This document shows positions 37,252 to 44,703 of a DNA stretch of 64,000 nucleotides, piece by piece. A program made the position numbers and the translations under genes. Below the pieces are notes generated by a model. It searched no databases. It was not told the DNA's origin and saw nothing but the letters and a program-made list of their open reading frames with translations. Where the stretch lies: assembly GCA_910574205.1 (NCBI GenBank), contig CAJSYJ010000003.1, forward strand, positions 1 through 64,000. The letters run 5' to 3'. Origin of the DNA: Bacteroidales bacterium (GTDB lineage: Bacteria; Bacteroidota; Bacteroidia; Bacteroidales; Rikenellaceae). Every line of letters starts with the position of its first letter. Position 1 is the first letter of the stretch.

Positions 37252-37985
37252 ATGGACAACAGCCTGTATTTCCGAGAGAGAGCATACGCTCTCAAACCGT
37301 TATTCGCAGAACTTATGCAATCGGTCGCCGGATACACGGATTACGACCTCAGACCGTTTTGCATTCAGTGGGGAAGGTCATACCCTACCGATGAAAATAC
37401 CGGAATAATGTTTTACGGCCGGGCCACGAACGGGTGGATAACTACCGAAACGGATGTCGACAAATTATTTGATCCGGCATTCGACGACCGCATATTCGCA
37501 CGAGACGACCAGATGCAATGGGTATACGATTGCGCAGGGACAGACAACAAATACAACTCCAACAGGTCGGCATTCTGGCGGATAATTCGTCAAGTAGCCA
37601 GAGGCTTCTACCCCTCGGGCGAGGAGCTGCTGCATGTGTGTTGGAGCAACGTTTGCAAGATAGCTCCCGACGGAGCAAATCCCGACAACCACCTATATTA
37701 CGACCAGCTGCCCGCATGCCAAAGGATAATGCAGAAATAGATCGAAATATTCAGCCCCAAGCATGTGGTTCTGCTGACAGGAAAAGGTTGGGCGCATGAT
37801 TTTCTCTTTTTCCTCAACGACAGCAAAGAGTACCTGCCAATCGCCTCTTATACAGGGGAAGCCGATATTGTGTGAAGGTCTACAAGATAGGAGAGGTATT
37901 TTTTTACCTCACAGAACACCCGCAGGGCAAGGACGAATCGACGCATGCCGCCGCTCTGATAAGGGCGATATCGGACAATATGTAA
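37252..37985 (+). pseudogene. Broken gene: in-frame TAG plus frameshift
   Basis: Reads MDNSLYFRERAYALKPLFAE onward for 162 codons and meets TAG at 37738. The same frame continues sensibly for 44 codons after it (IEIFSPKHVVLLTGKGWAHD) to a TGA at 37873, and a second frame beginning near 37872 carries on (KVYKIGEVFFYLTEHPQGKD) to TAA at 37983. The whole would be about 244 residues. The order WSNVCKIAPDG, SPKHVVLLTGKGWA and HPQGK is reminiscent of the uracil-DNA glycosylase superfamily, but this assignment is weak. Two independent lesions argue for gene decay. A truncated 162-residue product, stop readthrough or sequence error are the alternatives. Base composition is more AT-rich than its neighbours. 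Confidence 0.75.
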
Positions 37986-38032
37986 CGAACGCGAAGCCAT
38001 AGCCCGTAATGCCCGATACTCGGGGAACGCCG

Positions 38033-38061
38033 AAAAAGGCCGCCCGACGGATCGGGCGGCC
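38033..38061 (-). terminator. Terminator of plsX
   Basis: Read leftward, a perfect 10-bp GGCCGCCCGA-type stem (38061-38052 with 38047-38038) and five T (38037-38033). Confidence 0.88.
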
Positions 38062-38101
38062 TTATGCTTTTGCTCTGCCTTGCGTGCTTCGGCGGCGGAT
38101 G

Positions 38102-39064
38102 CTACTTCGCCTCGGCGAACGCCTCGCGGATCATGCCGACGGCATTGGTCTGTATAGTGCGCTCGGTCGAGAGGATCATGTTCATTATGGCCTTGGGAGT
38201 CGACTTGCCGTGACCTATCGTCACGGGAGCATTGACTCCGAGAACGGGCGTACCGCCGAAGTTCTCGTAATTCATCTGACCCCAGAAGTCGTTGGTATGA
38301 CCCATGCGGCAGTTGATCTGGTAGAGGCCTTCGGCCATCTTCAAGATCGTGTTGCCGACGAAGCCGTCGCAGATAATCACATCGGCGATCTTGCCCGTAA
38401 AGATATACGACGACTCGACGTTACCGACGAAGTTGTACTTGCCGGCTGCACCGTCGGCCTCCATGAGCTGGTAGGCCGCCTGAGCCTGCGCATTGCCCTT
38501 CGACGGCTCCTCGCCGATGTTCAGAAGCGCGACACGCGGCGATTCGATGCCCATGACCGACTTGGCGAATGCCGAGCCGATCAACGCATACTGCGCCAGA
38601 ACCTCGGGCTTGCAGTCGACATTCAGACCGACATCCATAAGCACCGCAGGACGCGATGCCAGCGTGGGTATGAACGACGAAATGGTAGGTCGCATCACGC
38701 CCTCGATAGGCTTGACGGCGAACATCGAACCGACCATCATGGCTCCCGTCGAACCGGCGCTCGCGAAGCCGTTGATAAGTCCCTTGGCCAGATAGCCGAA
38801 ACCGACCGTTATGCTCGAATCGCTCTTGGCCTGAAAAGCCTTTGCCGGATGGTCGCCCATCTCGATGACCTCCGTGGTATGGACGATATCGAATCTGTCG
38901 GCATCGCAGCCCTCGGCCGCCAGCACCTCGCCGATGCGCGCGCTGTCGCCGAAGAGCACGATACGGCTCCCCTCCTTCAATCTGTCGAGCGCCATGACGG
39001 CACCCTTGACCGCTGCCTCGGGGGCGAAGTCGCCGCCCATGGCATCAAGACCTATCTTTATCAT
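38102..39064 (-). CDS. plsX: Phosphate acyltransferase PlsX
   Basis: A 320-residue PlsX: GLDAMGGDFAPEAAVKGA at the N terminus, STGAMMVGSMFAVK and NIGEEPSKGNA in the core. It makes acyl-phosphate from acyl-ACP, the first step of phospholipid synthesis with PlsY. It sits behind rpmF and yceD on the same strand, the classic conserved order, with a hairpin in the rpmF-plsX gap that may attenuate its expression relative to L32. Confidence 0.96.
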   Translation of the reverse strand: MIKIGLDAMGGDFAPEAAVKGAVMALDRLKEGSRIVLFGDSARIGEVLAAEGCDADRFDIVHTTEVIEMGDHPAKAFQAKSDSSITVGFGYLAKGLINGFASAGSTGAMMVGSMFAVKPIEGVMRPTISSFIPTLASRPAVLMDVGLNVDCKPEVLAQYALIGSAFAKSVMGIESPRVALLNIGEEPSKGNAQAQAAYQLMEADGAAGKYNFVGNVESSYIFTGKIADVIICDGFVGNTILKMAEGLYQINCRMGHTNDFWGQMNYENFGGTPVLGVNAPVTIGHGKSTPKAIMNMILSTERTIQTNAVGMIREAFAEAK

Positions 39065-39110
39065 AAGCCGGGTGTTTATTTTTAGTGTTACTCGTTTACC
39101 TCGTCAAAGA

Positions 39111-39144
39111 AAAAAAGAGCACACCTCAGCCGGAGTTGTGCTCT
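39111..39144 (-). terminator. Hairpin/attenuator between rpmF and plsX
   Basis: Read leftward, AGAGCAC (39144-39138) pairs with GTGCTCT about 20 bases on, followed by a run of T at 39116-39111. It probably lets most transcripts stop after rpmF. Confidence 0.75.
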
Positions 39145-39161
39145 GTTCGACGAAGCTCGTT

Positions 39162-39347
39162 TTACTCTGCGGCCTTCTTCTCGATAGCCAGCTTGCCGCG
39201 GTAGAAACCGCACTCGGGGCATACGCGGTGGTAGAGTACTGCCGAACCGCAGTTAGAGCAGGTCACGACCGTCGGAACGACAGCCTTGTAGTGAGTTCTT
39301 CGCTTGTCTCGGCGAGTAGACGAGACTTTGTGTTTAGGATGTGCCAT
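39162..39347 (-). CDS. rpmF: 50S ribosomal protein L32
   Basis: A 61-residue bL32: MAHPKHKVSSTRRDKRRTHY with a zinc ribbon (CSNCGSAVLYHRVCPECG). It is the zinc-binding form. Lies between yceD and plsX. Confidence 0.98.
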   Translation of the reverse strand: MAHPKHKVSSTRRDKRRTHYKAVVPTVVTCSNCGSAVLYHRVCPECGFYRGKLAIEKKAAE

Positions 39348-39434
39348 TTTACAATGTTATTTTAAGTTTTATCAATATCGTTTGCGGTTATGCCCGGACA
39401 CCTGACGGATAAGCGCCCATGCAAGCCTGCTGTT

Positions 39435-40010
39435 TCAACTCTCGGACTGCTCGTCCGCTCCGCTCTGCGACTCCATGCGGCTCTTCAACTCGGCCAGCCG
39501 TGCGGCGGCCTCCTCGCCTATGCCGCAGTTGTCGGCATTCTCGGCTTCGGCGGCACGGCGGTCGAACTCCTCGGCCGACATCACTCCGAAACGCGCCAGC
39601 ATATCGGGGTCGCACTCCCCCTCGGGGTGTACGCGCCGATACGGCAGCGACAGAACGATGCTCTCGTAGATATATTGCGTCAGATCGACACTGTCCTCGG
39701 CCGGCGAAATCCACATTACCTCGCCGTCGTAGTCGTCGGTCCGGTCCGAGAAGCGGACCAGCAGGTCTCCCTCGAACGACACCGGCACGTCGCAGTCTTC
39801 CAGACAGCGGTCGCACTGGCAGACTACGCTGCCCGCGATCGAGGCGTGTATCTCCAACATCGTCTCCGAGCGGTGCATGTCTATATGCGCCGTACAGTCG
39901 CCGCCGAGGATCTCCGCCCTCGAATAGCTCTCGAACAGAGAATCGCCGACCTTGAAGTCGAATTCGTAATCTCCCTCTTTCAACCCCTTAAAGGGTATAA
40001 CGTATGGCAT
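39435..40010 (-). CDS. DUF177/YceD-family protein
   Basis: A 191-residue YceD homologue with the conserved CQCDRCLEDCDVPV segment (paired cysteines) and an acidic C terminus. YceD is encoded beside rpmF in most bacteria and is linked to 23S rRNA accumulation and ribosome assembly. I prefer the ATG at 40010 (MPYVIPFKGLKEG); ATG at 40022 is possible, while the longest reading begins inside the promoter at 40041-40048. Confidence 0.88.
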   Translation of the reverse strand: MPYVIPFKGLKEGDYEFDFKVGDSLFESYSRAEILGGDCTAHIDMHRSETMLEIHASIAGSVVCQCDRCLEDCDVPVSFEGDLLVRFSDRTDDYDGEVMWISPAEDSVDLTQYIYESIVLSLPYRRVHPEGECDPDMLARFGVMSAEEFDRRAAEAENADNCGIGEEAAARLAELKSRMESQSGADEQSES

Positions 40011-40040
40011 CGTACGACACATTTCCACGCATTTAGTGTG

Positions 40041-40072
40041 CAAATTTATAACATTTTCCCAAAATGTGCAAA
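40041..40072 (-). promoter_or_regulatory. Promoter of yceD-rpmF-plsX
   Basis: Read leftward: TTTG (40072-40069), 20 bases, TAAATTTG (40048-40041). Exact consensus and spacing. Confidence 0.85.
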
Positions 40073-40079
40073 TAATTGC

Positions 40080-40087
40080 TACATTTG
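40080..40087 (+). promoter_or_regulatory. -7 box of the 130-residue gene
   Basis: TACATTTG reading right, back to back with the yceD promoter; no good -33 match. Confidence 0.5.
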
Positions 40088-40122
40088 TGGCAAAGTTTTA
40101 CCGATCGAAAACATCCGTCGAT

Positions 40123-40515
40123 ATGTCCGAAAGATTCCATATAGAGGTCGCCTCGCGCTACGAGGAGCTGTGGCGCTACAACATCGAACTCACGGGGCAG
40201 ACAGCCGACAGCGGTGGCAGCCGCCTCGAATACATCTCGGCATCGAGCTTCGTCGCACCCGTCGGCTCGAAACTCGCAGCCGTCCCAGAGGGCTATTCGC
40301 CCGCCGGGCGCGACATCGGCATCGACACCGAGCCGGCCGAGTCGCTTACACTATATATATATGTAATCCCCAACACGCTGCCCACAGAGCGCACGGTCGA
40401 TCTGGTCAAGCCCTTCACGCTCGACGTGAAGATCAGCCGCGGCGAAGAGATGCTCTACGACCGCCACCTTTCGATCAACCAGTTCTCGGGCGACAATATC
40501 GAGATCAAGCTCTGA
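40123..40515 (+). CDS. Conserved hypothetical protein, beta-rich
   Basis: A 130-residue protein without a signal peptide or membrane segment (MSERFHIEVASRYEELWRYN ... LYIYVIPNTLPTERTVDLV). Alternating hydrophobic strands suggest a small beta-sandwich. I do not recognise the family. It is divergent from the yceD-rpmF-plsX unit and upstream of fabD, which has its own promoter. The ATG at 40123 is chosen because longer readings pass through the promoter region. Confidence 0.7.
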   Translation: MSERFHIEVASRYEELWRYNIELTGQTADSGGSRLEYISASSFVAPVGSKLAAVPEGYSPAGRDIGIDTEPAESLTLYIYVIPNTLPTERTVDLVKPFTLDVKISRGEEMLYDRHLSINQFSGDNIEIKL

Positions 40516-40611
40516 CCGGCGCCTGCGGCGCTGCATCCCCCGTCGCAATCGCGGCCGCAAACGGCGCGAAGTTGCGGCCGGCGCAGCCCGTCAGGCCTCG
40601 AAAACGAAAAA

Positions 40612-40642
40612 TTTGTTTTTACGCGAAATAGTCGTAACTTTG
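40612..40642 (+). promoter_or_regulatory. Promoter of fabD
   Basis: TTTG (40612-40615), 19 bases, TAACTTTG (40635-40642); leader of about 20 bases. Confidence 0.83.
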
Positions 40643-40669
40643 CGCCGGTTTAACCTTAAAGTCATGATT

Positions 40670-41551
40670 ATGAAACATGCTTACGTTTTCCCCGGCCAGG
40701 GAGCACAGGCTCCGGGCATGGGCAAGGATCTTTACGATAACGTACCTCTGGCCAAAGAGATGTTCGAAAAGGCCAACGAGATACTCGGCTTCCGCATCAC
40801 GGACATCATGTTCGAGGGCACGGCCGAGGAGTTGAAGCAGACGAAAGTCACGCAGCCCGCGGTATTCCTCCACTCGGTCATTCTGGCCAAGTCGCTCGGC
40901 GTAAATCCCGACGCCGTAGCAGGACACTCGCTCGGCGAGTTCTCGGCTCTGGTAGTGGCCGGTGCGCTGTCGTTCGAGGACGGCTTGCGTCTGGTCTCGA
41001 AGCGTGCGCTGGCGATGCAGAAGTGCTGCGAGATGCAGCCCGGAGGCATGGCCGCCGTACTGGGTCTGGCGGACGACGTAGTGGAGAAGGAGTGCGCCGC
41101 AGTCGACGGCGTTGTCGTAGGAGCCAACTACAACTGCCCCGGACAGCTCGTCATATCGGGTGCCAATGCAGCCGTCGACGAGGCCTGCGAGCGTTTGAAG
41201 GCCGCCGGAGCACGTCGCGCACTGCGCCTGCCCGTGGGCGGAGCTTTCCACTCGCCGCTTATGGAGCCGGCACGTCAGGAGCTCGAAGCGGCTATCGCCG
41301 AGGCTTCGTTCGCCGCACCGGCATGCCCCGTATACCAGAATGTCGACGCGAAACCCTATACCGATCCCGCAGCCATAAAGGCCAACCTCATCGCACAGCT
41401 TACCGCTCCGGTGCGCTGGACGCAGATCGTCGAGAACATGATCGCCGACGGCATCGACGAGTTTACCGAGCTGGGCCCCGGCACAGTATTGCAGGGACTC
41501 ATTACCAAGGTCAGCCGCGAGGCTAAGGCCGAGTCGAAGTCGACGCTGTAA
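40670..41551 (+). CDS. fabD: Malonyl-CoA:ACP transacylase
   Basis: A 293-residue FabD: VFPGQGAQAPGMGKD at the N terminus, the nucleophile in GHSLGEFSALV (Ser about 92), and GGAFHSPLM with the catalytic histidine. It loads malonate onto ACP for fatty acid synthesis. An in-frame ATG six bases upstream (40664) is an equally possible start. Its location near plsX, on the other strand, suggests a rearranged yceD-rpmF-plsX-fabH-fabD cluster. Confidence 0.96.
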   Translation: MKHAYVFPGQGAQAPGMGKDLYDNVPLAKEMFEKANEILGFRITDIMFEGTAEELKQTKVTQPAVFLHSVILAKSLGVNPDAVAGHSLGEFSALVVAGALSFEDGLRLVSKRALAMQKCCEMQPGGMAAVLGLADDVVEKECAAVDGVVVGANYNCPGQLVISGANAAVDEACERLKAAGARRALRLPVGGAFHSPLMEPARQELEAAIAEASFAAPACPVYQNVDAKPYTDPAAIKANLIAQLTAPVRWTQIVENMIADGIDEFTELGPGTVLQGLITKVSREAKAESKSTL

Positions 41552-41614
41552 CAGCGGCTGCGGCAGGCTTGCCGAAAGTTCCGCCTCGGAATATATACAG
41601 CATAAAAATACCGG

Positions 41615-41651
41615 ATTAAGGCAATTTCATGAAAATTGCCTTAATTTTTTA
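41615..41651 (+). terminator. Terminator of fabD
   Basis: A 13-bp stem (41615-41627 with 41633-41645) around AAGGCAATTT and its complement, followed by six T. Confidence 0.85.
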
Positions 41652-41695
41652 ATAATATTCGCCAATAAATTTAATAATATAAAATATTTTTTTAG

Positions 41696-41703
41696 TATAT
41701 TTG
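41696..41703 (+). promoter_or_regulatory. -7 box of the ROK gene
   Basis: TATATTTG in a very AT-rich stretch, 33 bases before the ATG; the -33 region has no clear TTTG. Confidence 0.6.
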
Positions 41704-41736
41704 TCGTCGGAATATTAATATTTAATTAATACGACG

Positions 41737-42966
41737 ATGACCTCGCTCACGAAATTCTTCAACATCGACTCCGATGCCTCGCTCAAAGGCATCACGCACA
41801 AGAACAACATCATCAAACGCAACATCATTGCGTACATGGCCGTAAACGGCGAATGCACGCTGTCGGAGTTGACGCGCGAGCTGCATATTTCGGTGCCGAC
41901 GATGACCAAGCTCGTACAGGAGCTCGTAGACGAGAAGATCGTGAACGATCTGGGAAAGGTCGAGACCCCGGGCGGACGCCGCCCCAACGTATTCGGACTG
42001 GCCAACTCGGCGATCTACTTCGCCGGCGTGAACGTCGGACGCGACCACATGACATACGTCATAACCGACTTGCAGAACAACATCATCAAGGAGGTTACCG
42101 ACACTACCTTCGAGCTTGTCGACCGCTCGCAGTGCCTCGAACGCATATGCTCCAACATCGCCGAGTTCATCGACACGTGCGGCATCGAGCGCGGCAAGAT
42201 TCTGGGCGTGGGCGTATCGATCGTCGGCCGCGTGAATCCCGATGCGGGACGTTCGTACAAGTACTTCACATCGAGCGAGGAGTCGCTGTGCGACATCATC
42301 TCGCAGCGCATAGGCATTCGCGTGCTGCTCGAAAACGACACCCGCGCGCGCTGCTATGCCGAGTACACCAACGGAAAGTCCAAAGACGAGAGCAACGTGC
42401 TCTATCTGCACATGGGACGCGGCGTGGCGATAGGCATAGTCATCGACGGCAAGCTATACTACGGCAAGAACGGCTTCGCGGGAGAGTTCGGCCATATCCC
42501 CTTCTTCGACAACGAGATCATCTGCGCCTGCGGAAAGAAGGGCTGCCTCGAAACCGAGGTGTCGGGCATAGCCATCGAGGAGAGGATCATAAAGCTCATC
42601 AAGAGCGGCGTGAATACGATCCTGCGCCAGATGTACGACCGCGGCGAAGCGATACACATCAACGACATCATAGCTGCGGCACGCAACGACGACAACCTAT
42701 CCATAGAACTCATCGAGGAGGCGGGAGAGAAAGTCGGCAAGGCCGTGGCATTCCTCATCAATACGTTCAACCCCGAGACGGTCATCGTAGGCGGCAACCT
42801 CGCCGCAGCAGGCGAATATCTCATGTTGCCGCTGAAATCGTCGACCAACAAATACTCGCTCAACCTCGTATACAAGGATACCAAGTTCCGCGTGTCGAAG
42901 ATGAACGAGAGCGCCAACGCATGGGGCGTGGCGATGCTGATCCGCAACAAGGTTATCGGGCTGTAA
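41737..42966 (+). CDS. ROK-family transcriptional repressor
   Basis: A 409-residue NagC/Mlc-type protein. Residues about 20-80 are a winged helix-turn-helix (CTLSELTRELHISVPTMTKL), and the rest is a ROK sugar-kinase-like domain with GVGVSIVGRVNPDAG, LENDTRARCYAEY and the zinc motif CACGKKGCLE. Such proteins repress amino-sugar or glucose genes and release DNA on binding a sugar or its phosphate. An alternative is a bifunctional sugar kinase, as the kinase loops look intact. The GNAT gene follows after four bases. Confidence 0.9.
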   Translation: MTSLTKFFNIDSDASLKGITHKNNIIKRNIIAYMAVNGECTLSELTRELHISVPTMTKLVQELVDEKIVNDLGKVETPGGRRPNVFGLANSAIYFAGVNVGRDHMTYVITDLQNNIIKEVTDTTFELVDRSQCLERICSNIAEFIDTCGIERGKILGVGVSIVGRVNPDAGRSYKYFTSSEESLCDIISQRIGIRVLLENDTRARCYAEYTNGKSKDESNVLYLHMGRGVAIGIVIDGKLYYGKNGFAGEFGHIPFFDNEIICACGKKGCLETEVSGIAIEERIIKLIKSGVNTILRQMYDRGEAIHINDIIAAARNDDNLSIELIEEAGEKVGKAVAFLINTFNPETVIVGGNLAAAGEYLMLPLKSSTNKYSLNLVYKDTKFRVSKMNESANAWGVAMLIRNKVIGL

Positions 42967-42970
42967 AGAG

Positions 42971-43492
42971 ATGATGCTCCAAGCCGACAAATGCCGCCTC
43001 AGGGCCGTCGAGCCGGCCGACGTCGATTCGATGTATATCTGGGAGAACGATCCGGATGTGTGGCGCGTGAGCGGCACGACGGAGCCCTTCTCGCGCGAGA
43101 GGCTGCAACGCTTCGTCGAGGAGCAGCGCTTCGACATCTATGCCACCCGGCAGCTGCGACTGATAATAGAGGCTCCGGACGGTCGGAGCGTAGGTGCGCT
43201 CGACATTTTCGACTTCGACCCGCAGATGCGTCGTTTCGGCATAGGCATACTCATATACGACCGCTCCGACCGCCGGCAGGGTTACGCGGCATCGGCCGTC
43301 GAGGCCGTCAAGAGATACGGCCGCGACACGCTCGGCGTACACCAGATATGGTGCTCGGCGAGCGAGGACAACCGGGCGAGCCTTGCGCTGTTCGGCAAGG
43401 CGGGGTTCGAAATCTGCGGCCGCCGCCGCGACTGGATCCTTACGCCAGAGGGCTATCGCGACGATATCATGATGCAGTGGATCGCACGCTGA
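42971..43492 (+). CDS. GNAT-family N-acetyltransferase
   Basis: A 173-residue acetyltransferase of the RimJ/RimL type: LRAVEPADVDSMYIWENDP at the N terminus, the acetyl-CoA loop region SDRRQGYAASAVEAV and ASEDNRASLALFGKAGFE at the end. The acceptor is unknown. Four bases after the ROK gene, so co-transcribed. Start could also be 42974 (second Met). Confidence 0.88.
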   Translation: MMLQADKCRLRAVEPADVDSMYIWENDPDVWRVSGTTEPFSRERLQRFVEEQRFDIYATRQLRLIIEAPDGRSVGALDIFDFDPQMRRFGIGILIYDRSDRRQGYAASAVEAVKRYGRDTLGVHQIWCSASEDNRASLALFGKAGFEICGRRRDWILTPEGYRDDIMMQWIAR

Positions 43493-43544
43493 GCCGTCGG
43501 CCGTTACGAAATTTTAGCTATATTCGCACACTAATTTAACGATA

Positions 43545-43952
43545 ATGGAAAAATACGAATCGCAACAGAGACAGATACGCCATTCGGCAAGACAGATATT
43601 TCCGCTGCTTTCGCGCCTCGACATGCTCACGCCGGCCTTGCAGGACAAGGTGGAGGGCTGGCAGGCCGACGCCGACAGTTGTTCGTTCCGCGTCAAGGGA
43701 TTCGACGTCCGACTGCGCATAGAGGAGAGGGTCGAGCCCAAACACGTGAAGATCATAGGCGATCAGGGAGGCGTGCCGATAGACTTCGCCTTCTGGATCC
43801 AGCTGCACGAAGTCGACGCCGACGACACCCGAATACGTCTGGTGCTGCATGCCGACCTTAACATGATGATGCGCATGATGATAGGCGGAAAAATCAAGAA
43901 AGGGCTCGACCAGGCGGTCGACGGTTTGGCCGAAGCGTTGAACAGATTTTAA
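43545..43952 (+). CDS. SRPBCC-like small conserved protein
   Basis: A 135-residue protein (SARQIFPLLSRLDMLTPALQ ... FAFWIQLHEVDADDTRIRLV ... GLDQAVDGLAEALNRF) whose strand pattern and long C-terminal helix resemble the SRPBCC/START-like ligand-binding fold. I take it as a Bacteroidota conserved protein of unknown role. No signal peptide. It lies alone between the GNAT and HU genes; TATATTCG at 43521-43528 is an imperfect promoter box. Confidence 0.7.
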   Translation: MEKYESQQRQIRHSARQIFPLLSRLDMLTPALQDKVEGWQADADSCSFRVKGFDVRLRIEERVEPKHVKIIGDQGGVPIDFAFWIQLHEVDADDTRIRLVLHADLNMMMRMMIGGKIKKGLDQAVDGLAEALNRF

Positions 43953-44030
43953 GCGAGCTTTCGTTTTTTGCATTATATTTGCATCACAGTATTTTGCGAC
44001 TGACGAATTAACATGAAAAATTATCTTTTT

Positions 44031-44062
44031 GTTGCAAATTATACTAAATAGGCGTATATTTG
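44031..44062 (+). promoter_or_regulatory. Promoter of the HU gene
   Basis: GTTG (44031-44034), 20 bases, TATATTTG (44055-44062). A second TATATTTG at 43974-43981 may be an upstream promoter. Confidence 0.75.
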
Positions 44063-44068
44063 CAAACC

Positions 44069-44214
44069 GATATAACGAACACCCGGCGCATCCGGCCTCA
44101 CGACAGGCCGCAGAATCGCACGACGAGCGGAGAGACCGATGAACGAGTTACAATCGAGATATCGATAAAGGACAGAAAAACAATTAATTACTATTATTAA
44201 ACCAAGTTATAGCT
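44069..44214 (+). promoter_or_regulatory. Long 5' leader of the HU gene with short upstream frame
   Basis: About 145 bases from the predicted start of transcription to the HU ATG, unusual in this window. It holds a CGGCCT/AGGCCG hairpin (about 44093-44110) and a nine-codon frame (44139-44168, MNELQSRYR). A regulatory role is inferred only from length and structure. Confidence 0.45.
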
Positions 44215-44487
44215 ATGACAAAGGCAGACATCGTAAATGAGATTGCAAAATCTACCGGCGTAGAGAAGGTACAGGTACAGGCCATCGTGGAGGCTTTCAT
44301 GGAGAACGTCAAGAACTCTATGATCGGCGGCGAGAACGTATATCTCCGCGGTTTCGGCAGCTTCATCATCAAGAAGCGTGCTACCAAAGTCGCCCGCAAC
44401 ATCTCAAAGAATACAACTATTACCATACCCGAGCATAATATCCCGGCATTCAAGCCCTCTAAGAGTTTTGCAGGCAAGGTAAAGTAG
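44215..44487 (+). CDS. HU-family DNA-binding protein
   Basis: A 90-residue nucleoid protein: MTKADIVNEIAKSTGVEKVQ dimerisation helices, GGENVYLRGFGSFIIKKRA, and the DNA-intercalating arm with ISKNTTITIPEHNIPAFKPS. It bends and compacts DNA. A 29-codon gene follows after 34 bases, and both probably end at the terminator at 44631. Confidence 0.96.
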   Translation: MTKADIVNEIAKSTGVEKVQVQAIVEAFMENVKNSMIGGENVYLRGFGSFIIKKRATKVARNISKNTTITIPEHNIPAFKPSKSFAGKVK

Positions 44488-44521
44488 TATTTGCAAACCC
44501 AATATTAAAAAATTAATAACT

Positions 44522-44611
44522 ATGCCAAACGGAAAGAAGCACAAGCGTCATAAGATGGCTACTCACAAGCGCAAGAAGCGTCTTCGTAAGAATCGTCATA
44601 AGAAGAAGTAG
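44522..44611 (+). CDS. 29-residue lysine/arginine-rich protein, probable small ribosomal-type protein
   Basis: MPNGKKHKRHKMATHKRKKR and nine more residues of mainly Arg, Lys, Asn and His, ending in KKK. Nearly two-thirds of the residues are basic, and the composition and HKMATHKRKKRLRKNR pattern match the very short AURKAIP1/COX24-domain (mS38-like) proteins annotated in Bacteroidota. Such proteins bind rRNA. Codon choice is strongly biased and like that of HU, as expected for high expression. It is placed between HU and a strong terminator. Confidence 0.82.
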   Translation: MPNGKKHKRHKMATHKRKKRLRKNRHKKK

Positions 44612-44630
44612 TGGCAATCTTGCTGATCAT

Positions 44631-44674
44631 AGGTAAAAGCTAAGGCGAGTATGTCCTTAGCTTTACCTGTTTTT
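44631..44674 (+). terminator. Terminator of the HU unit
   Basis: AGGTAAAAGCTAAGG (44631-44645) pairs with CCTTAGCTTTACCT (44655-44668) with one bulged A, then GTTTTT. Confidence 0.88.
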
Positions 44675-44703
44675 GATCGAGGCATCGAATTAACAATCGA
44701 TCG

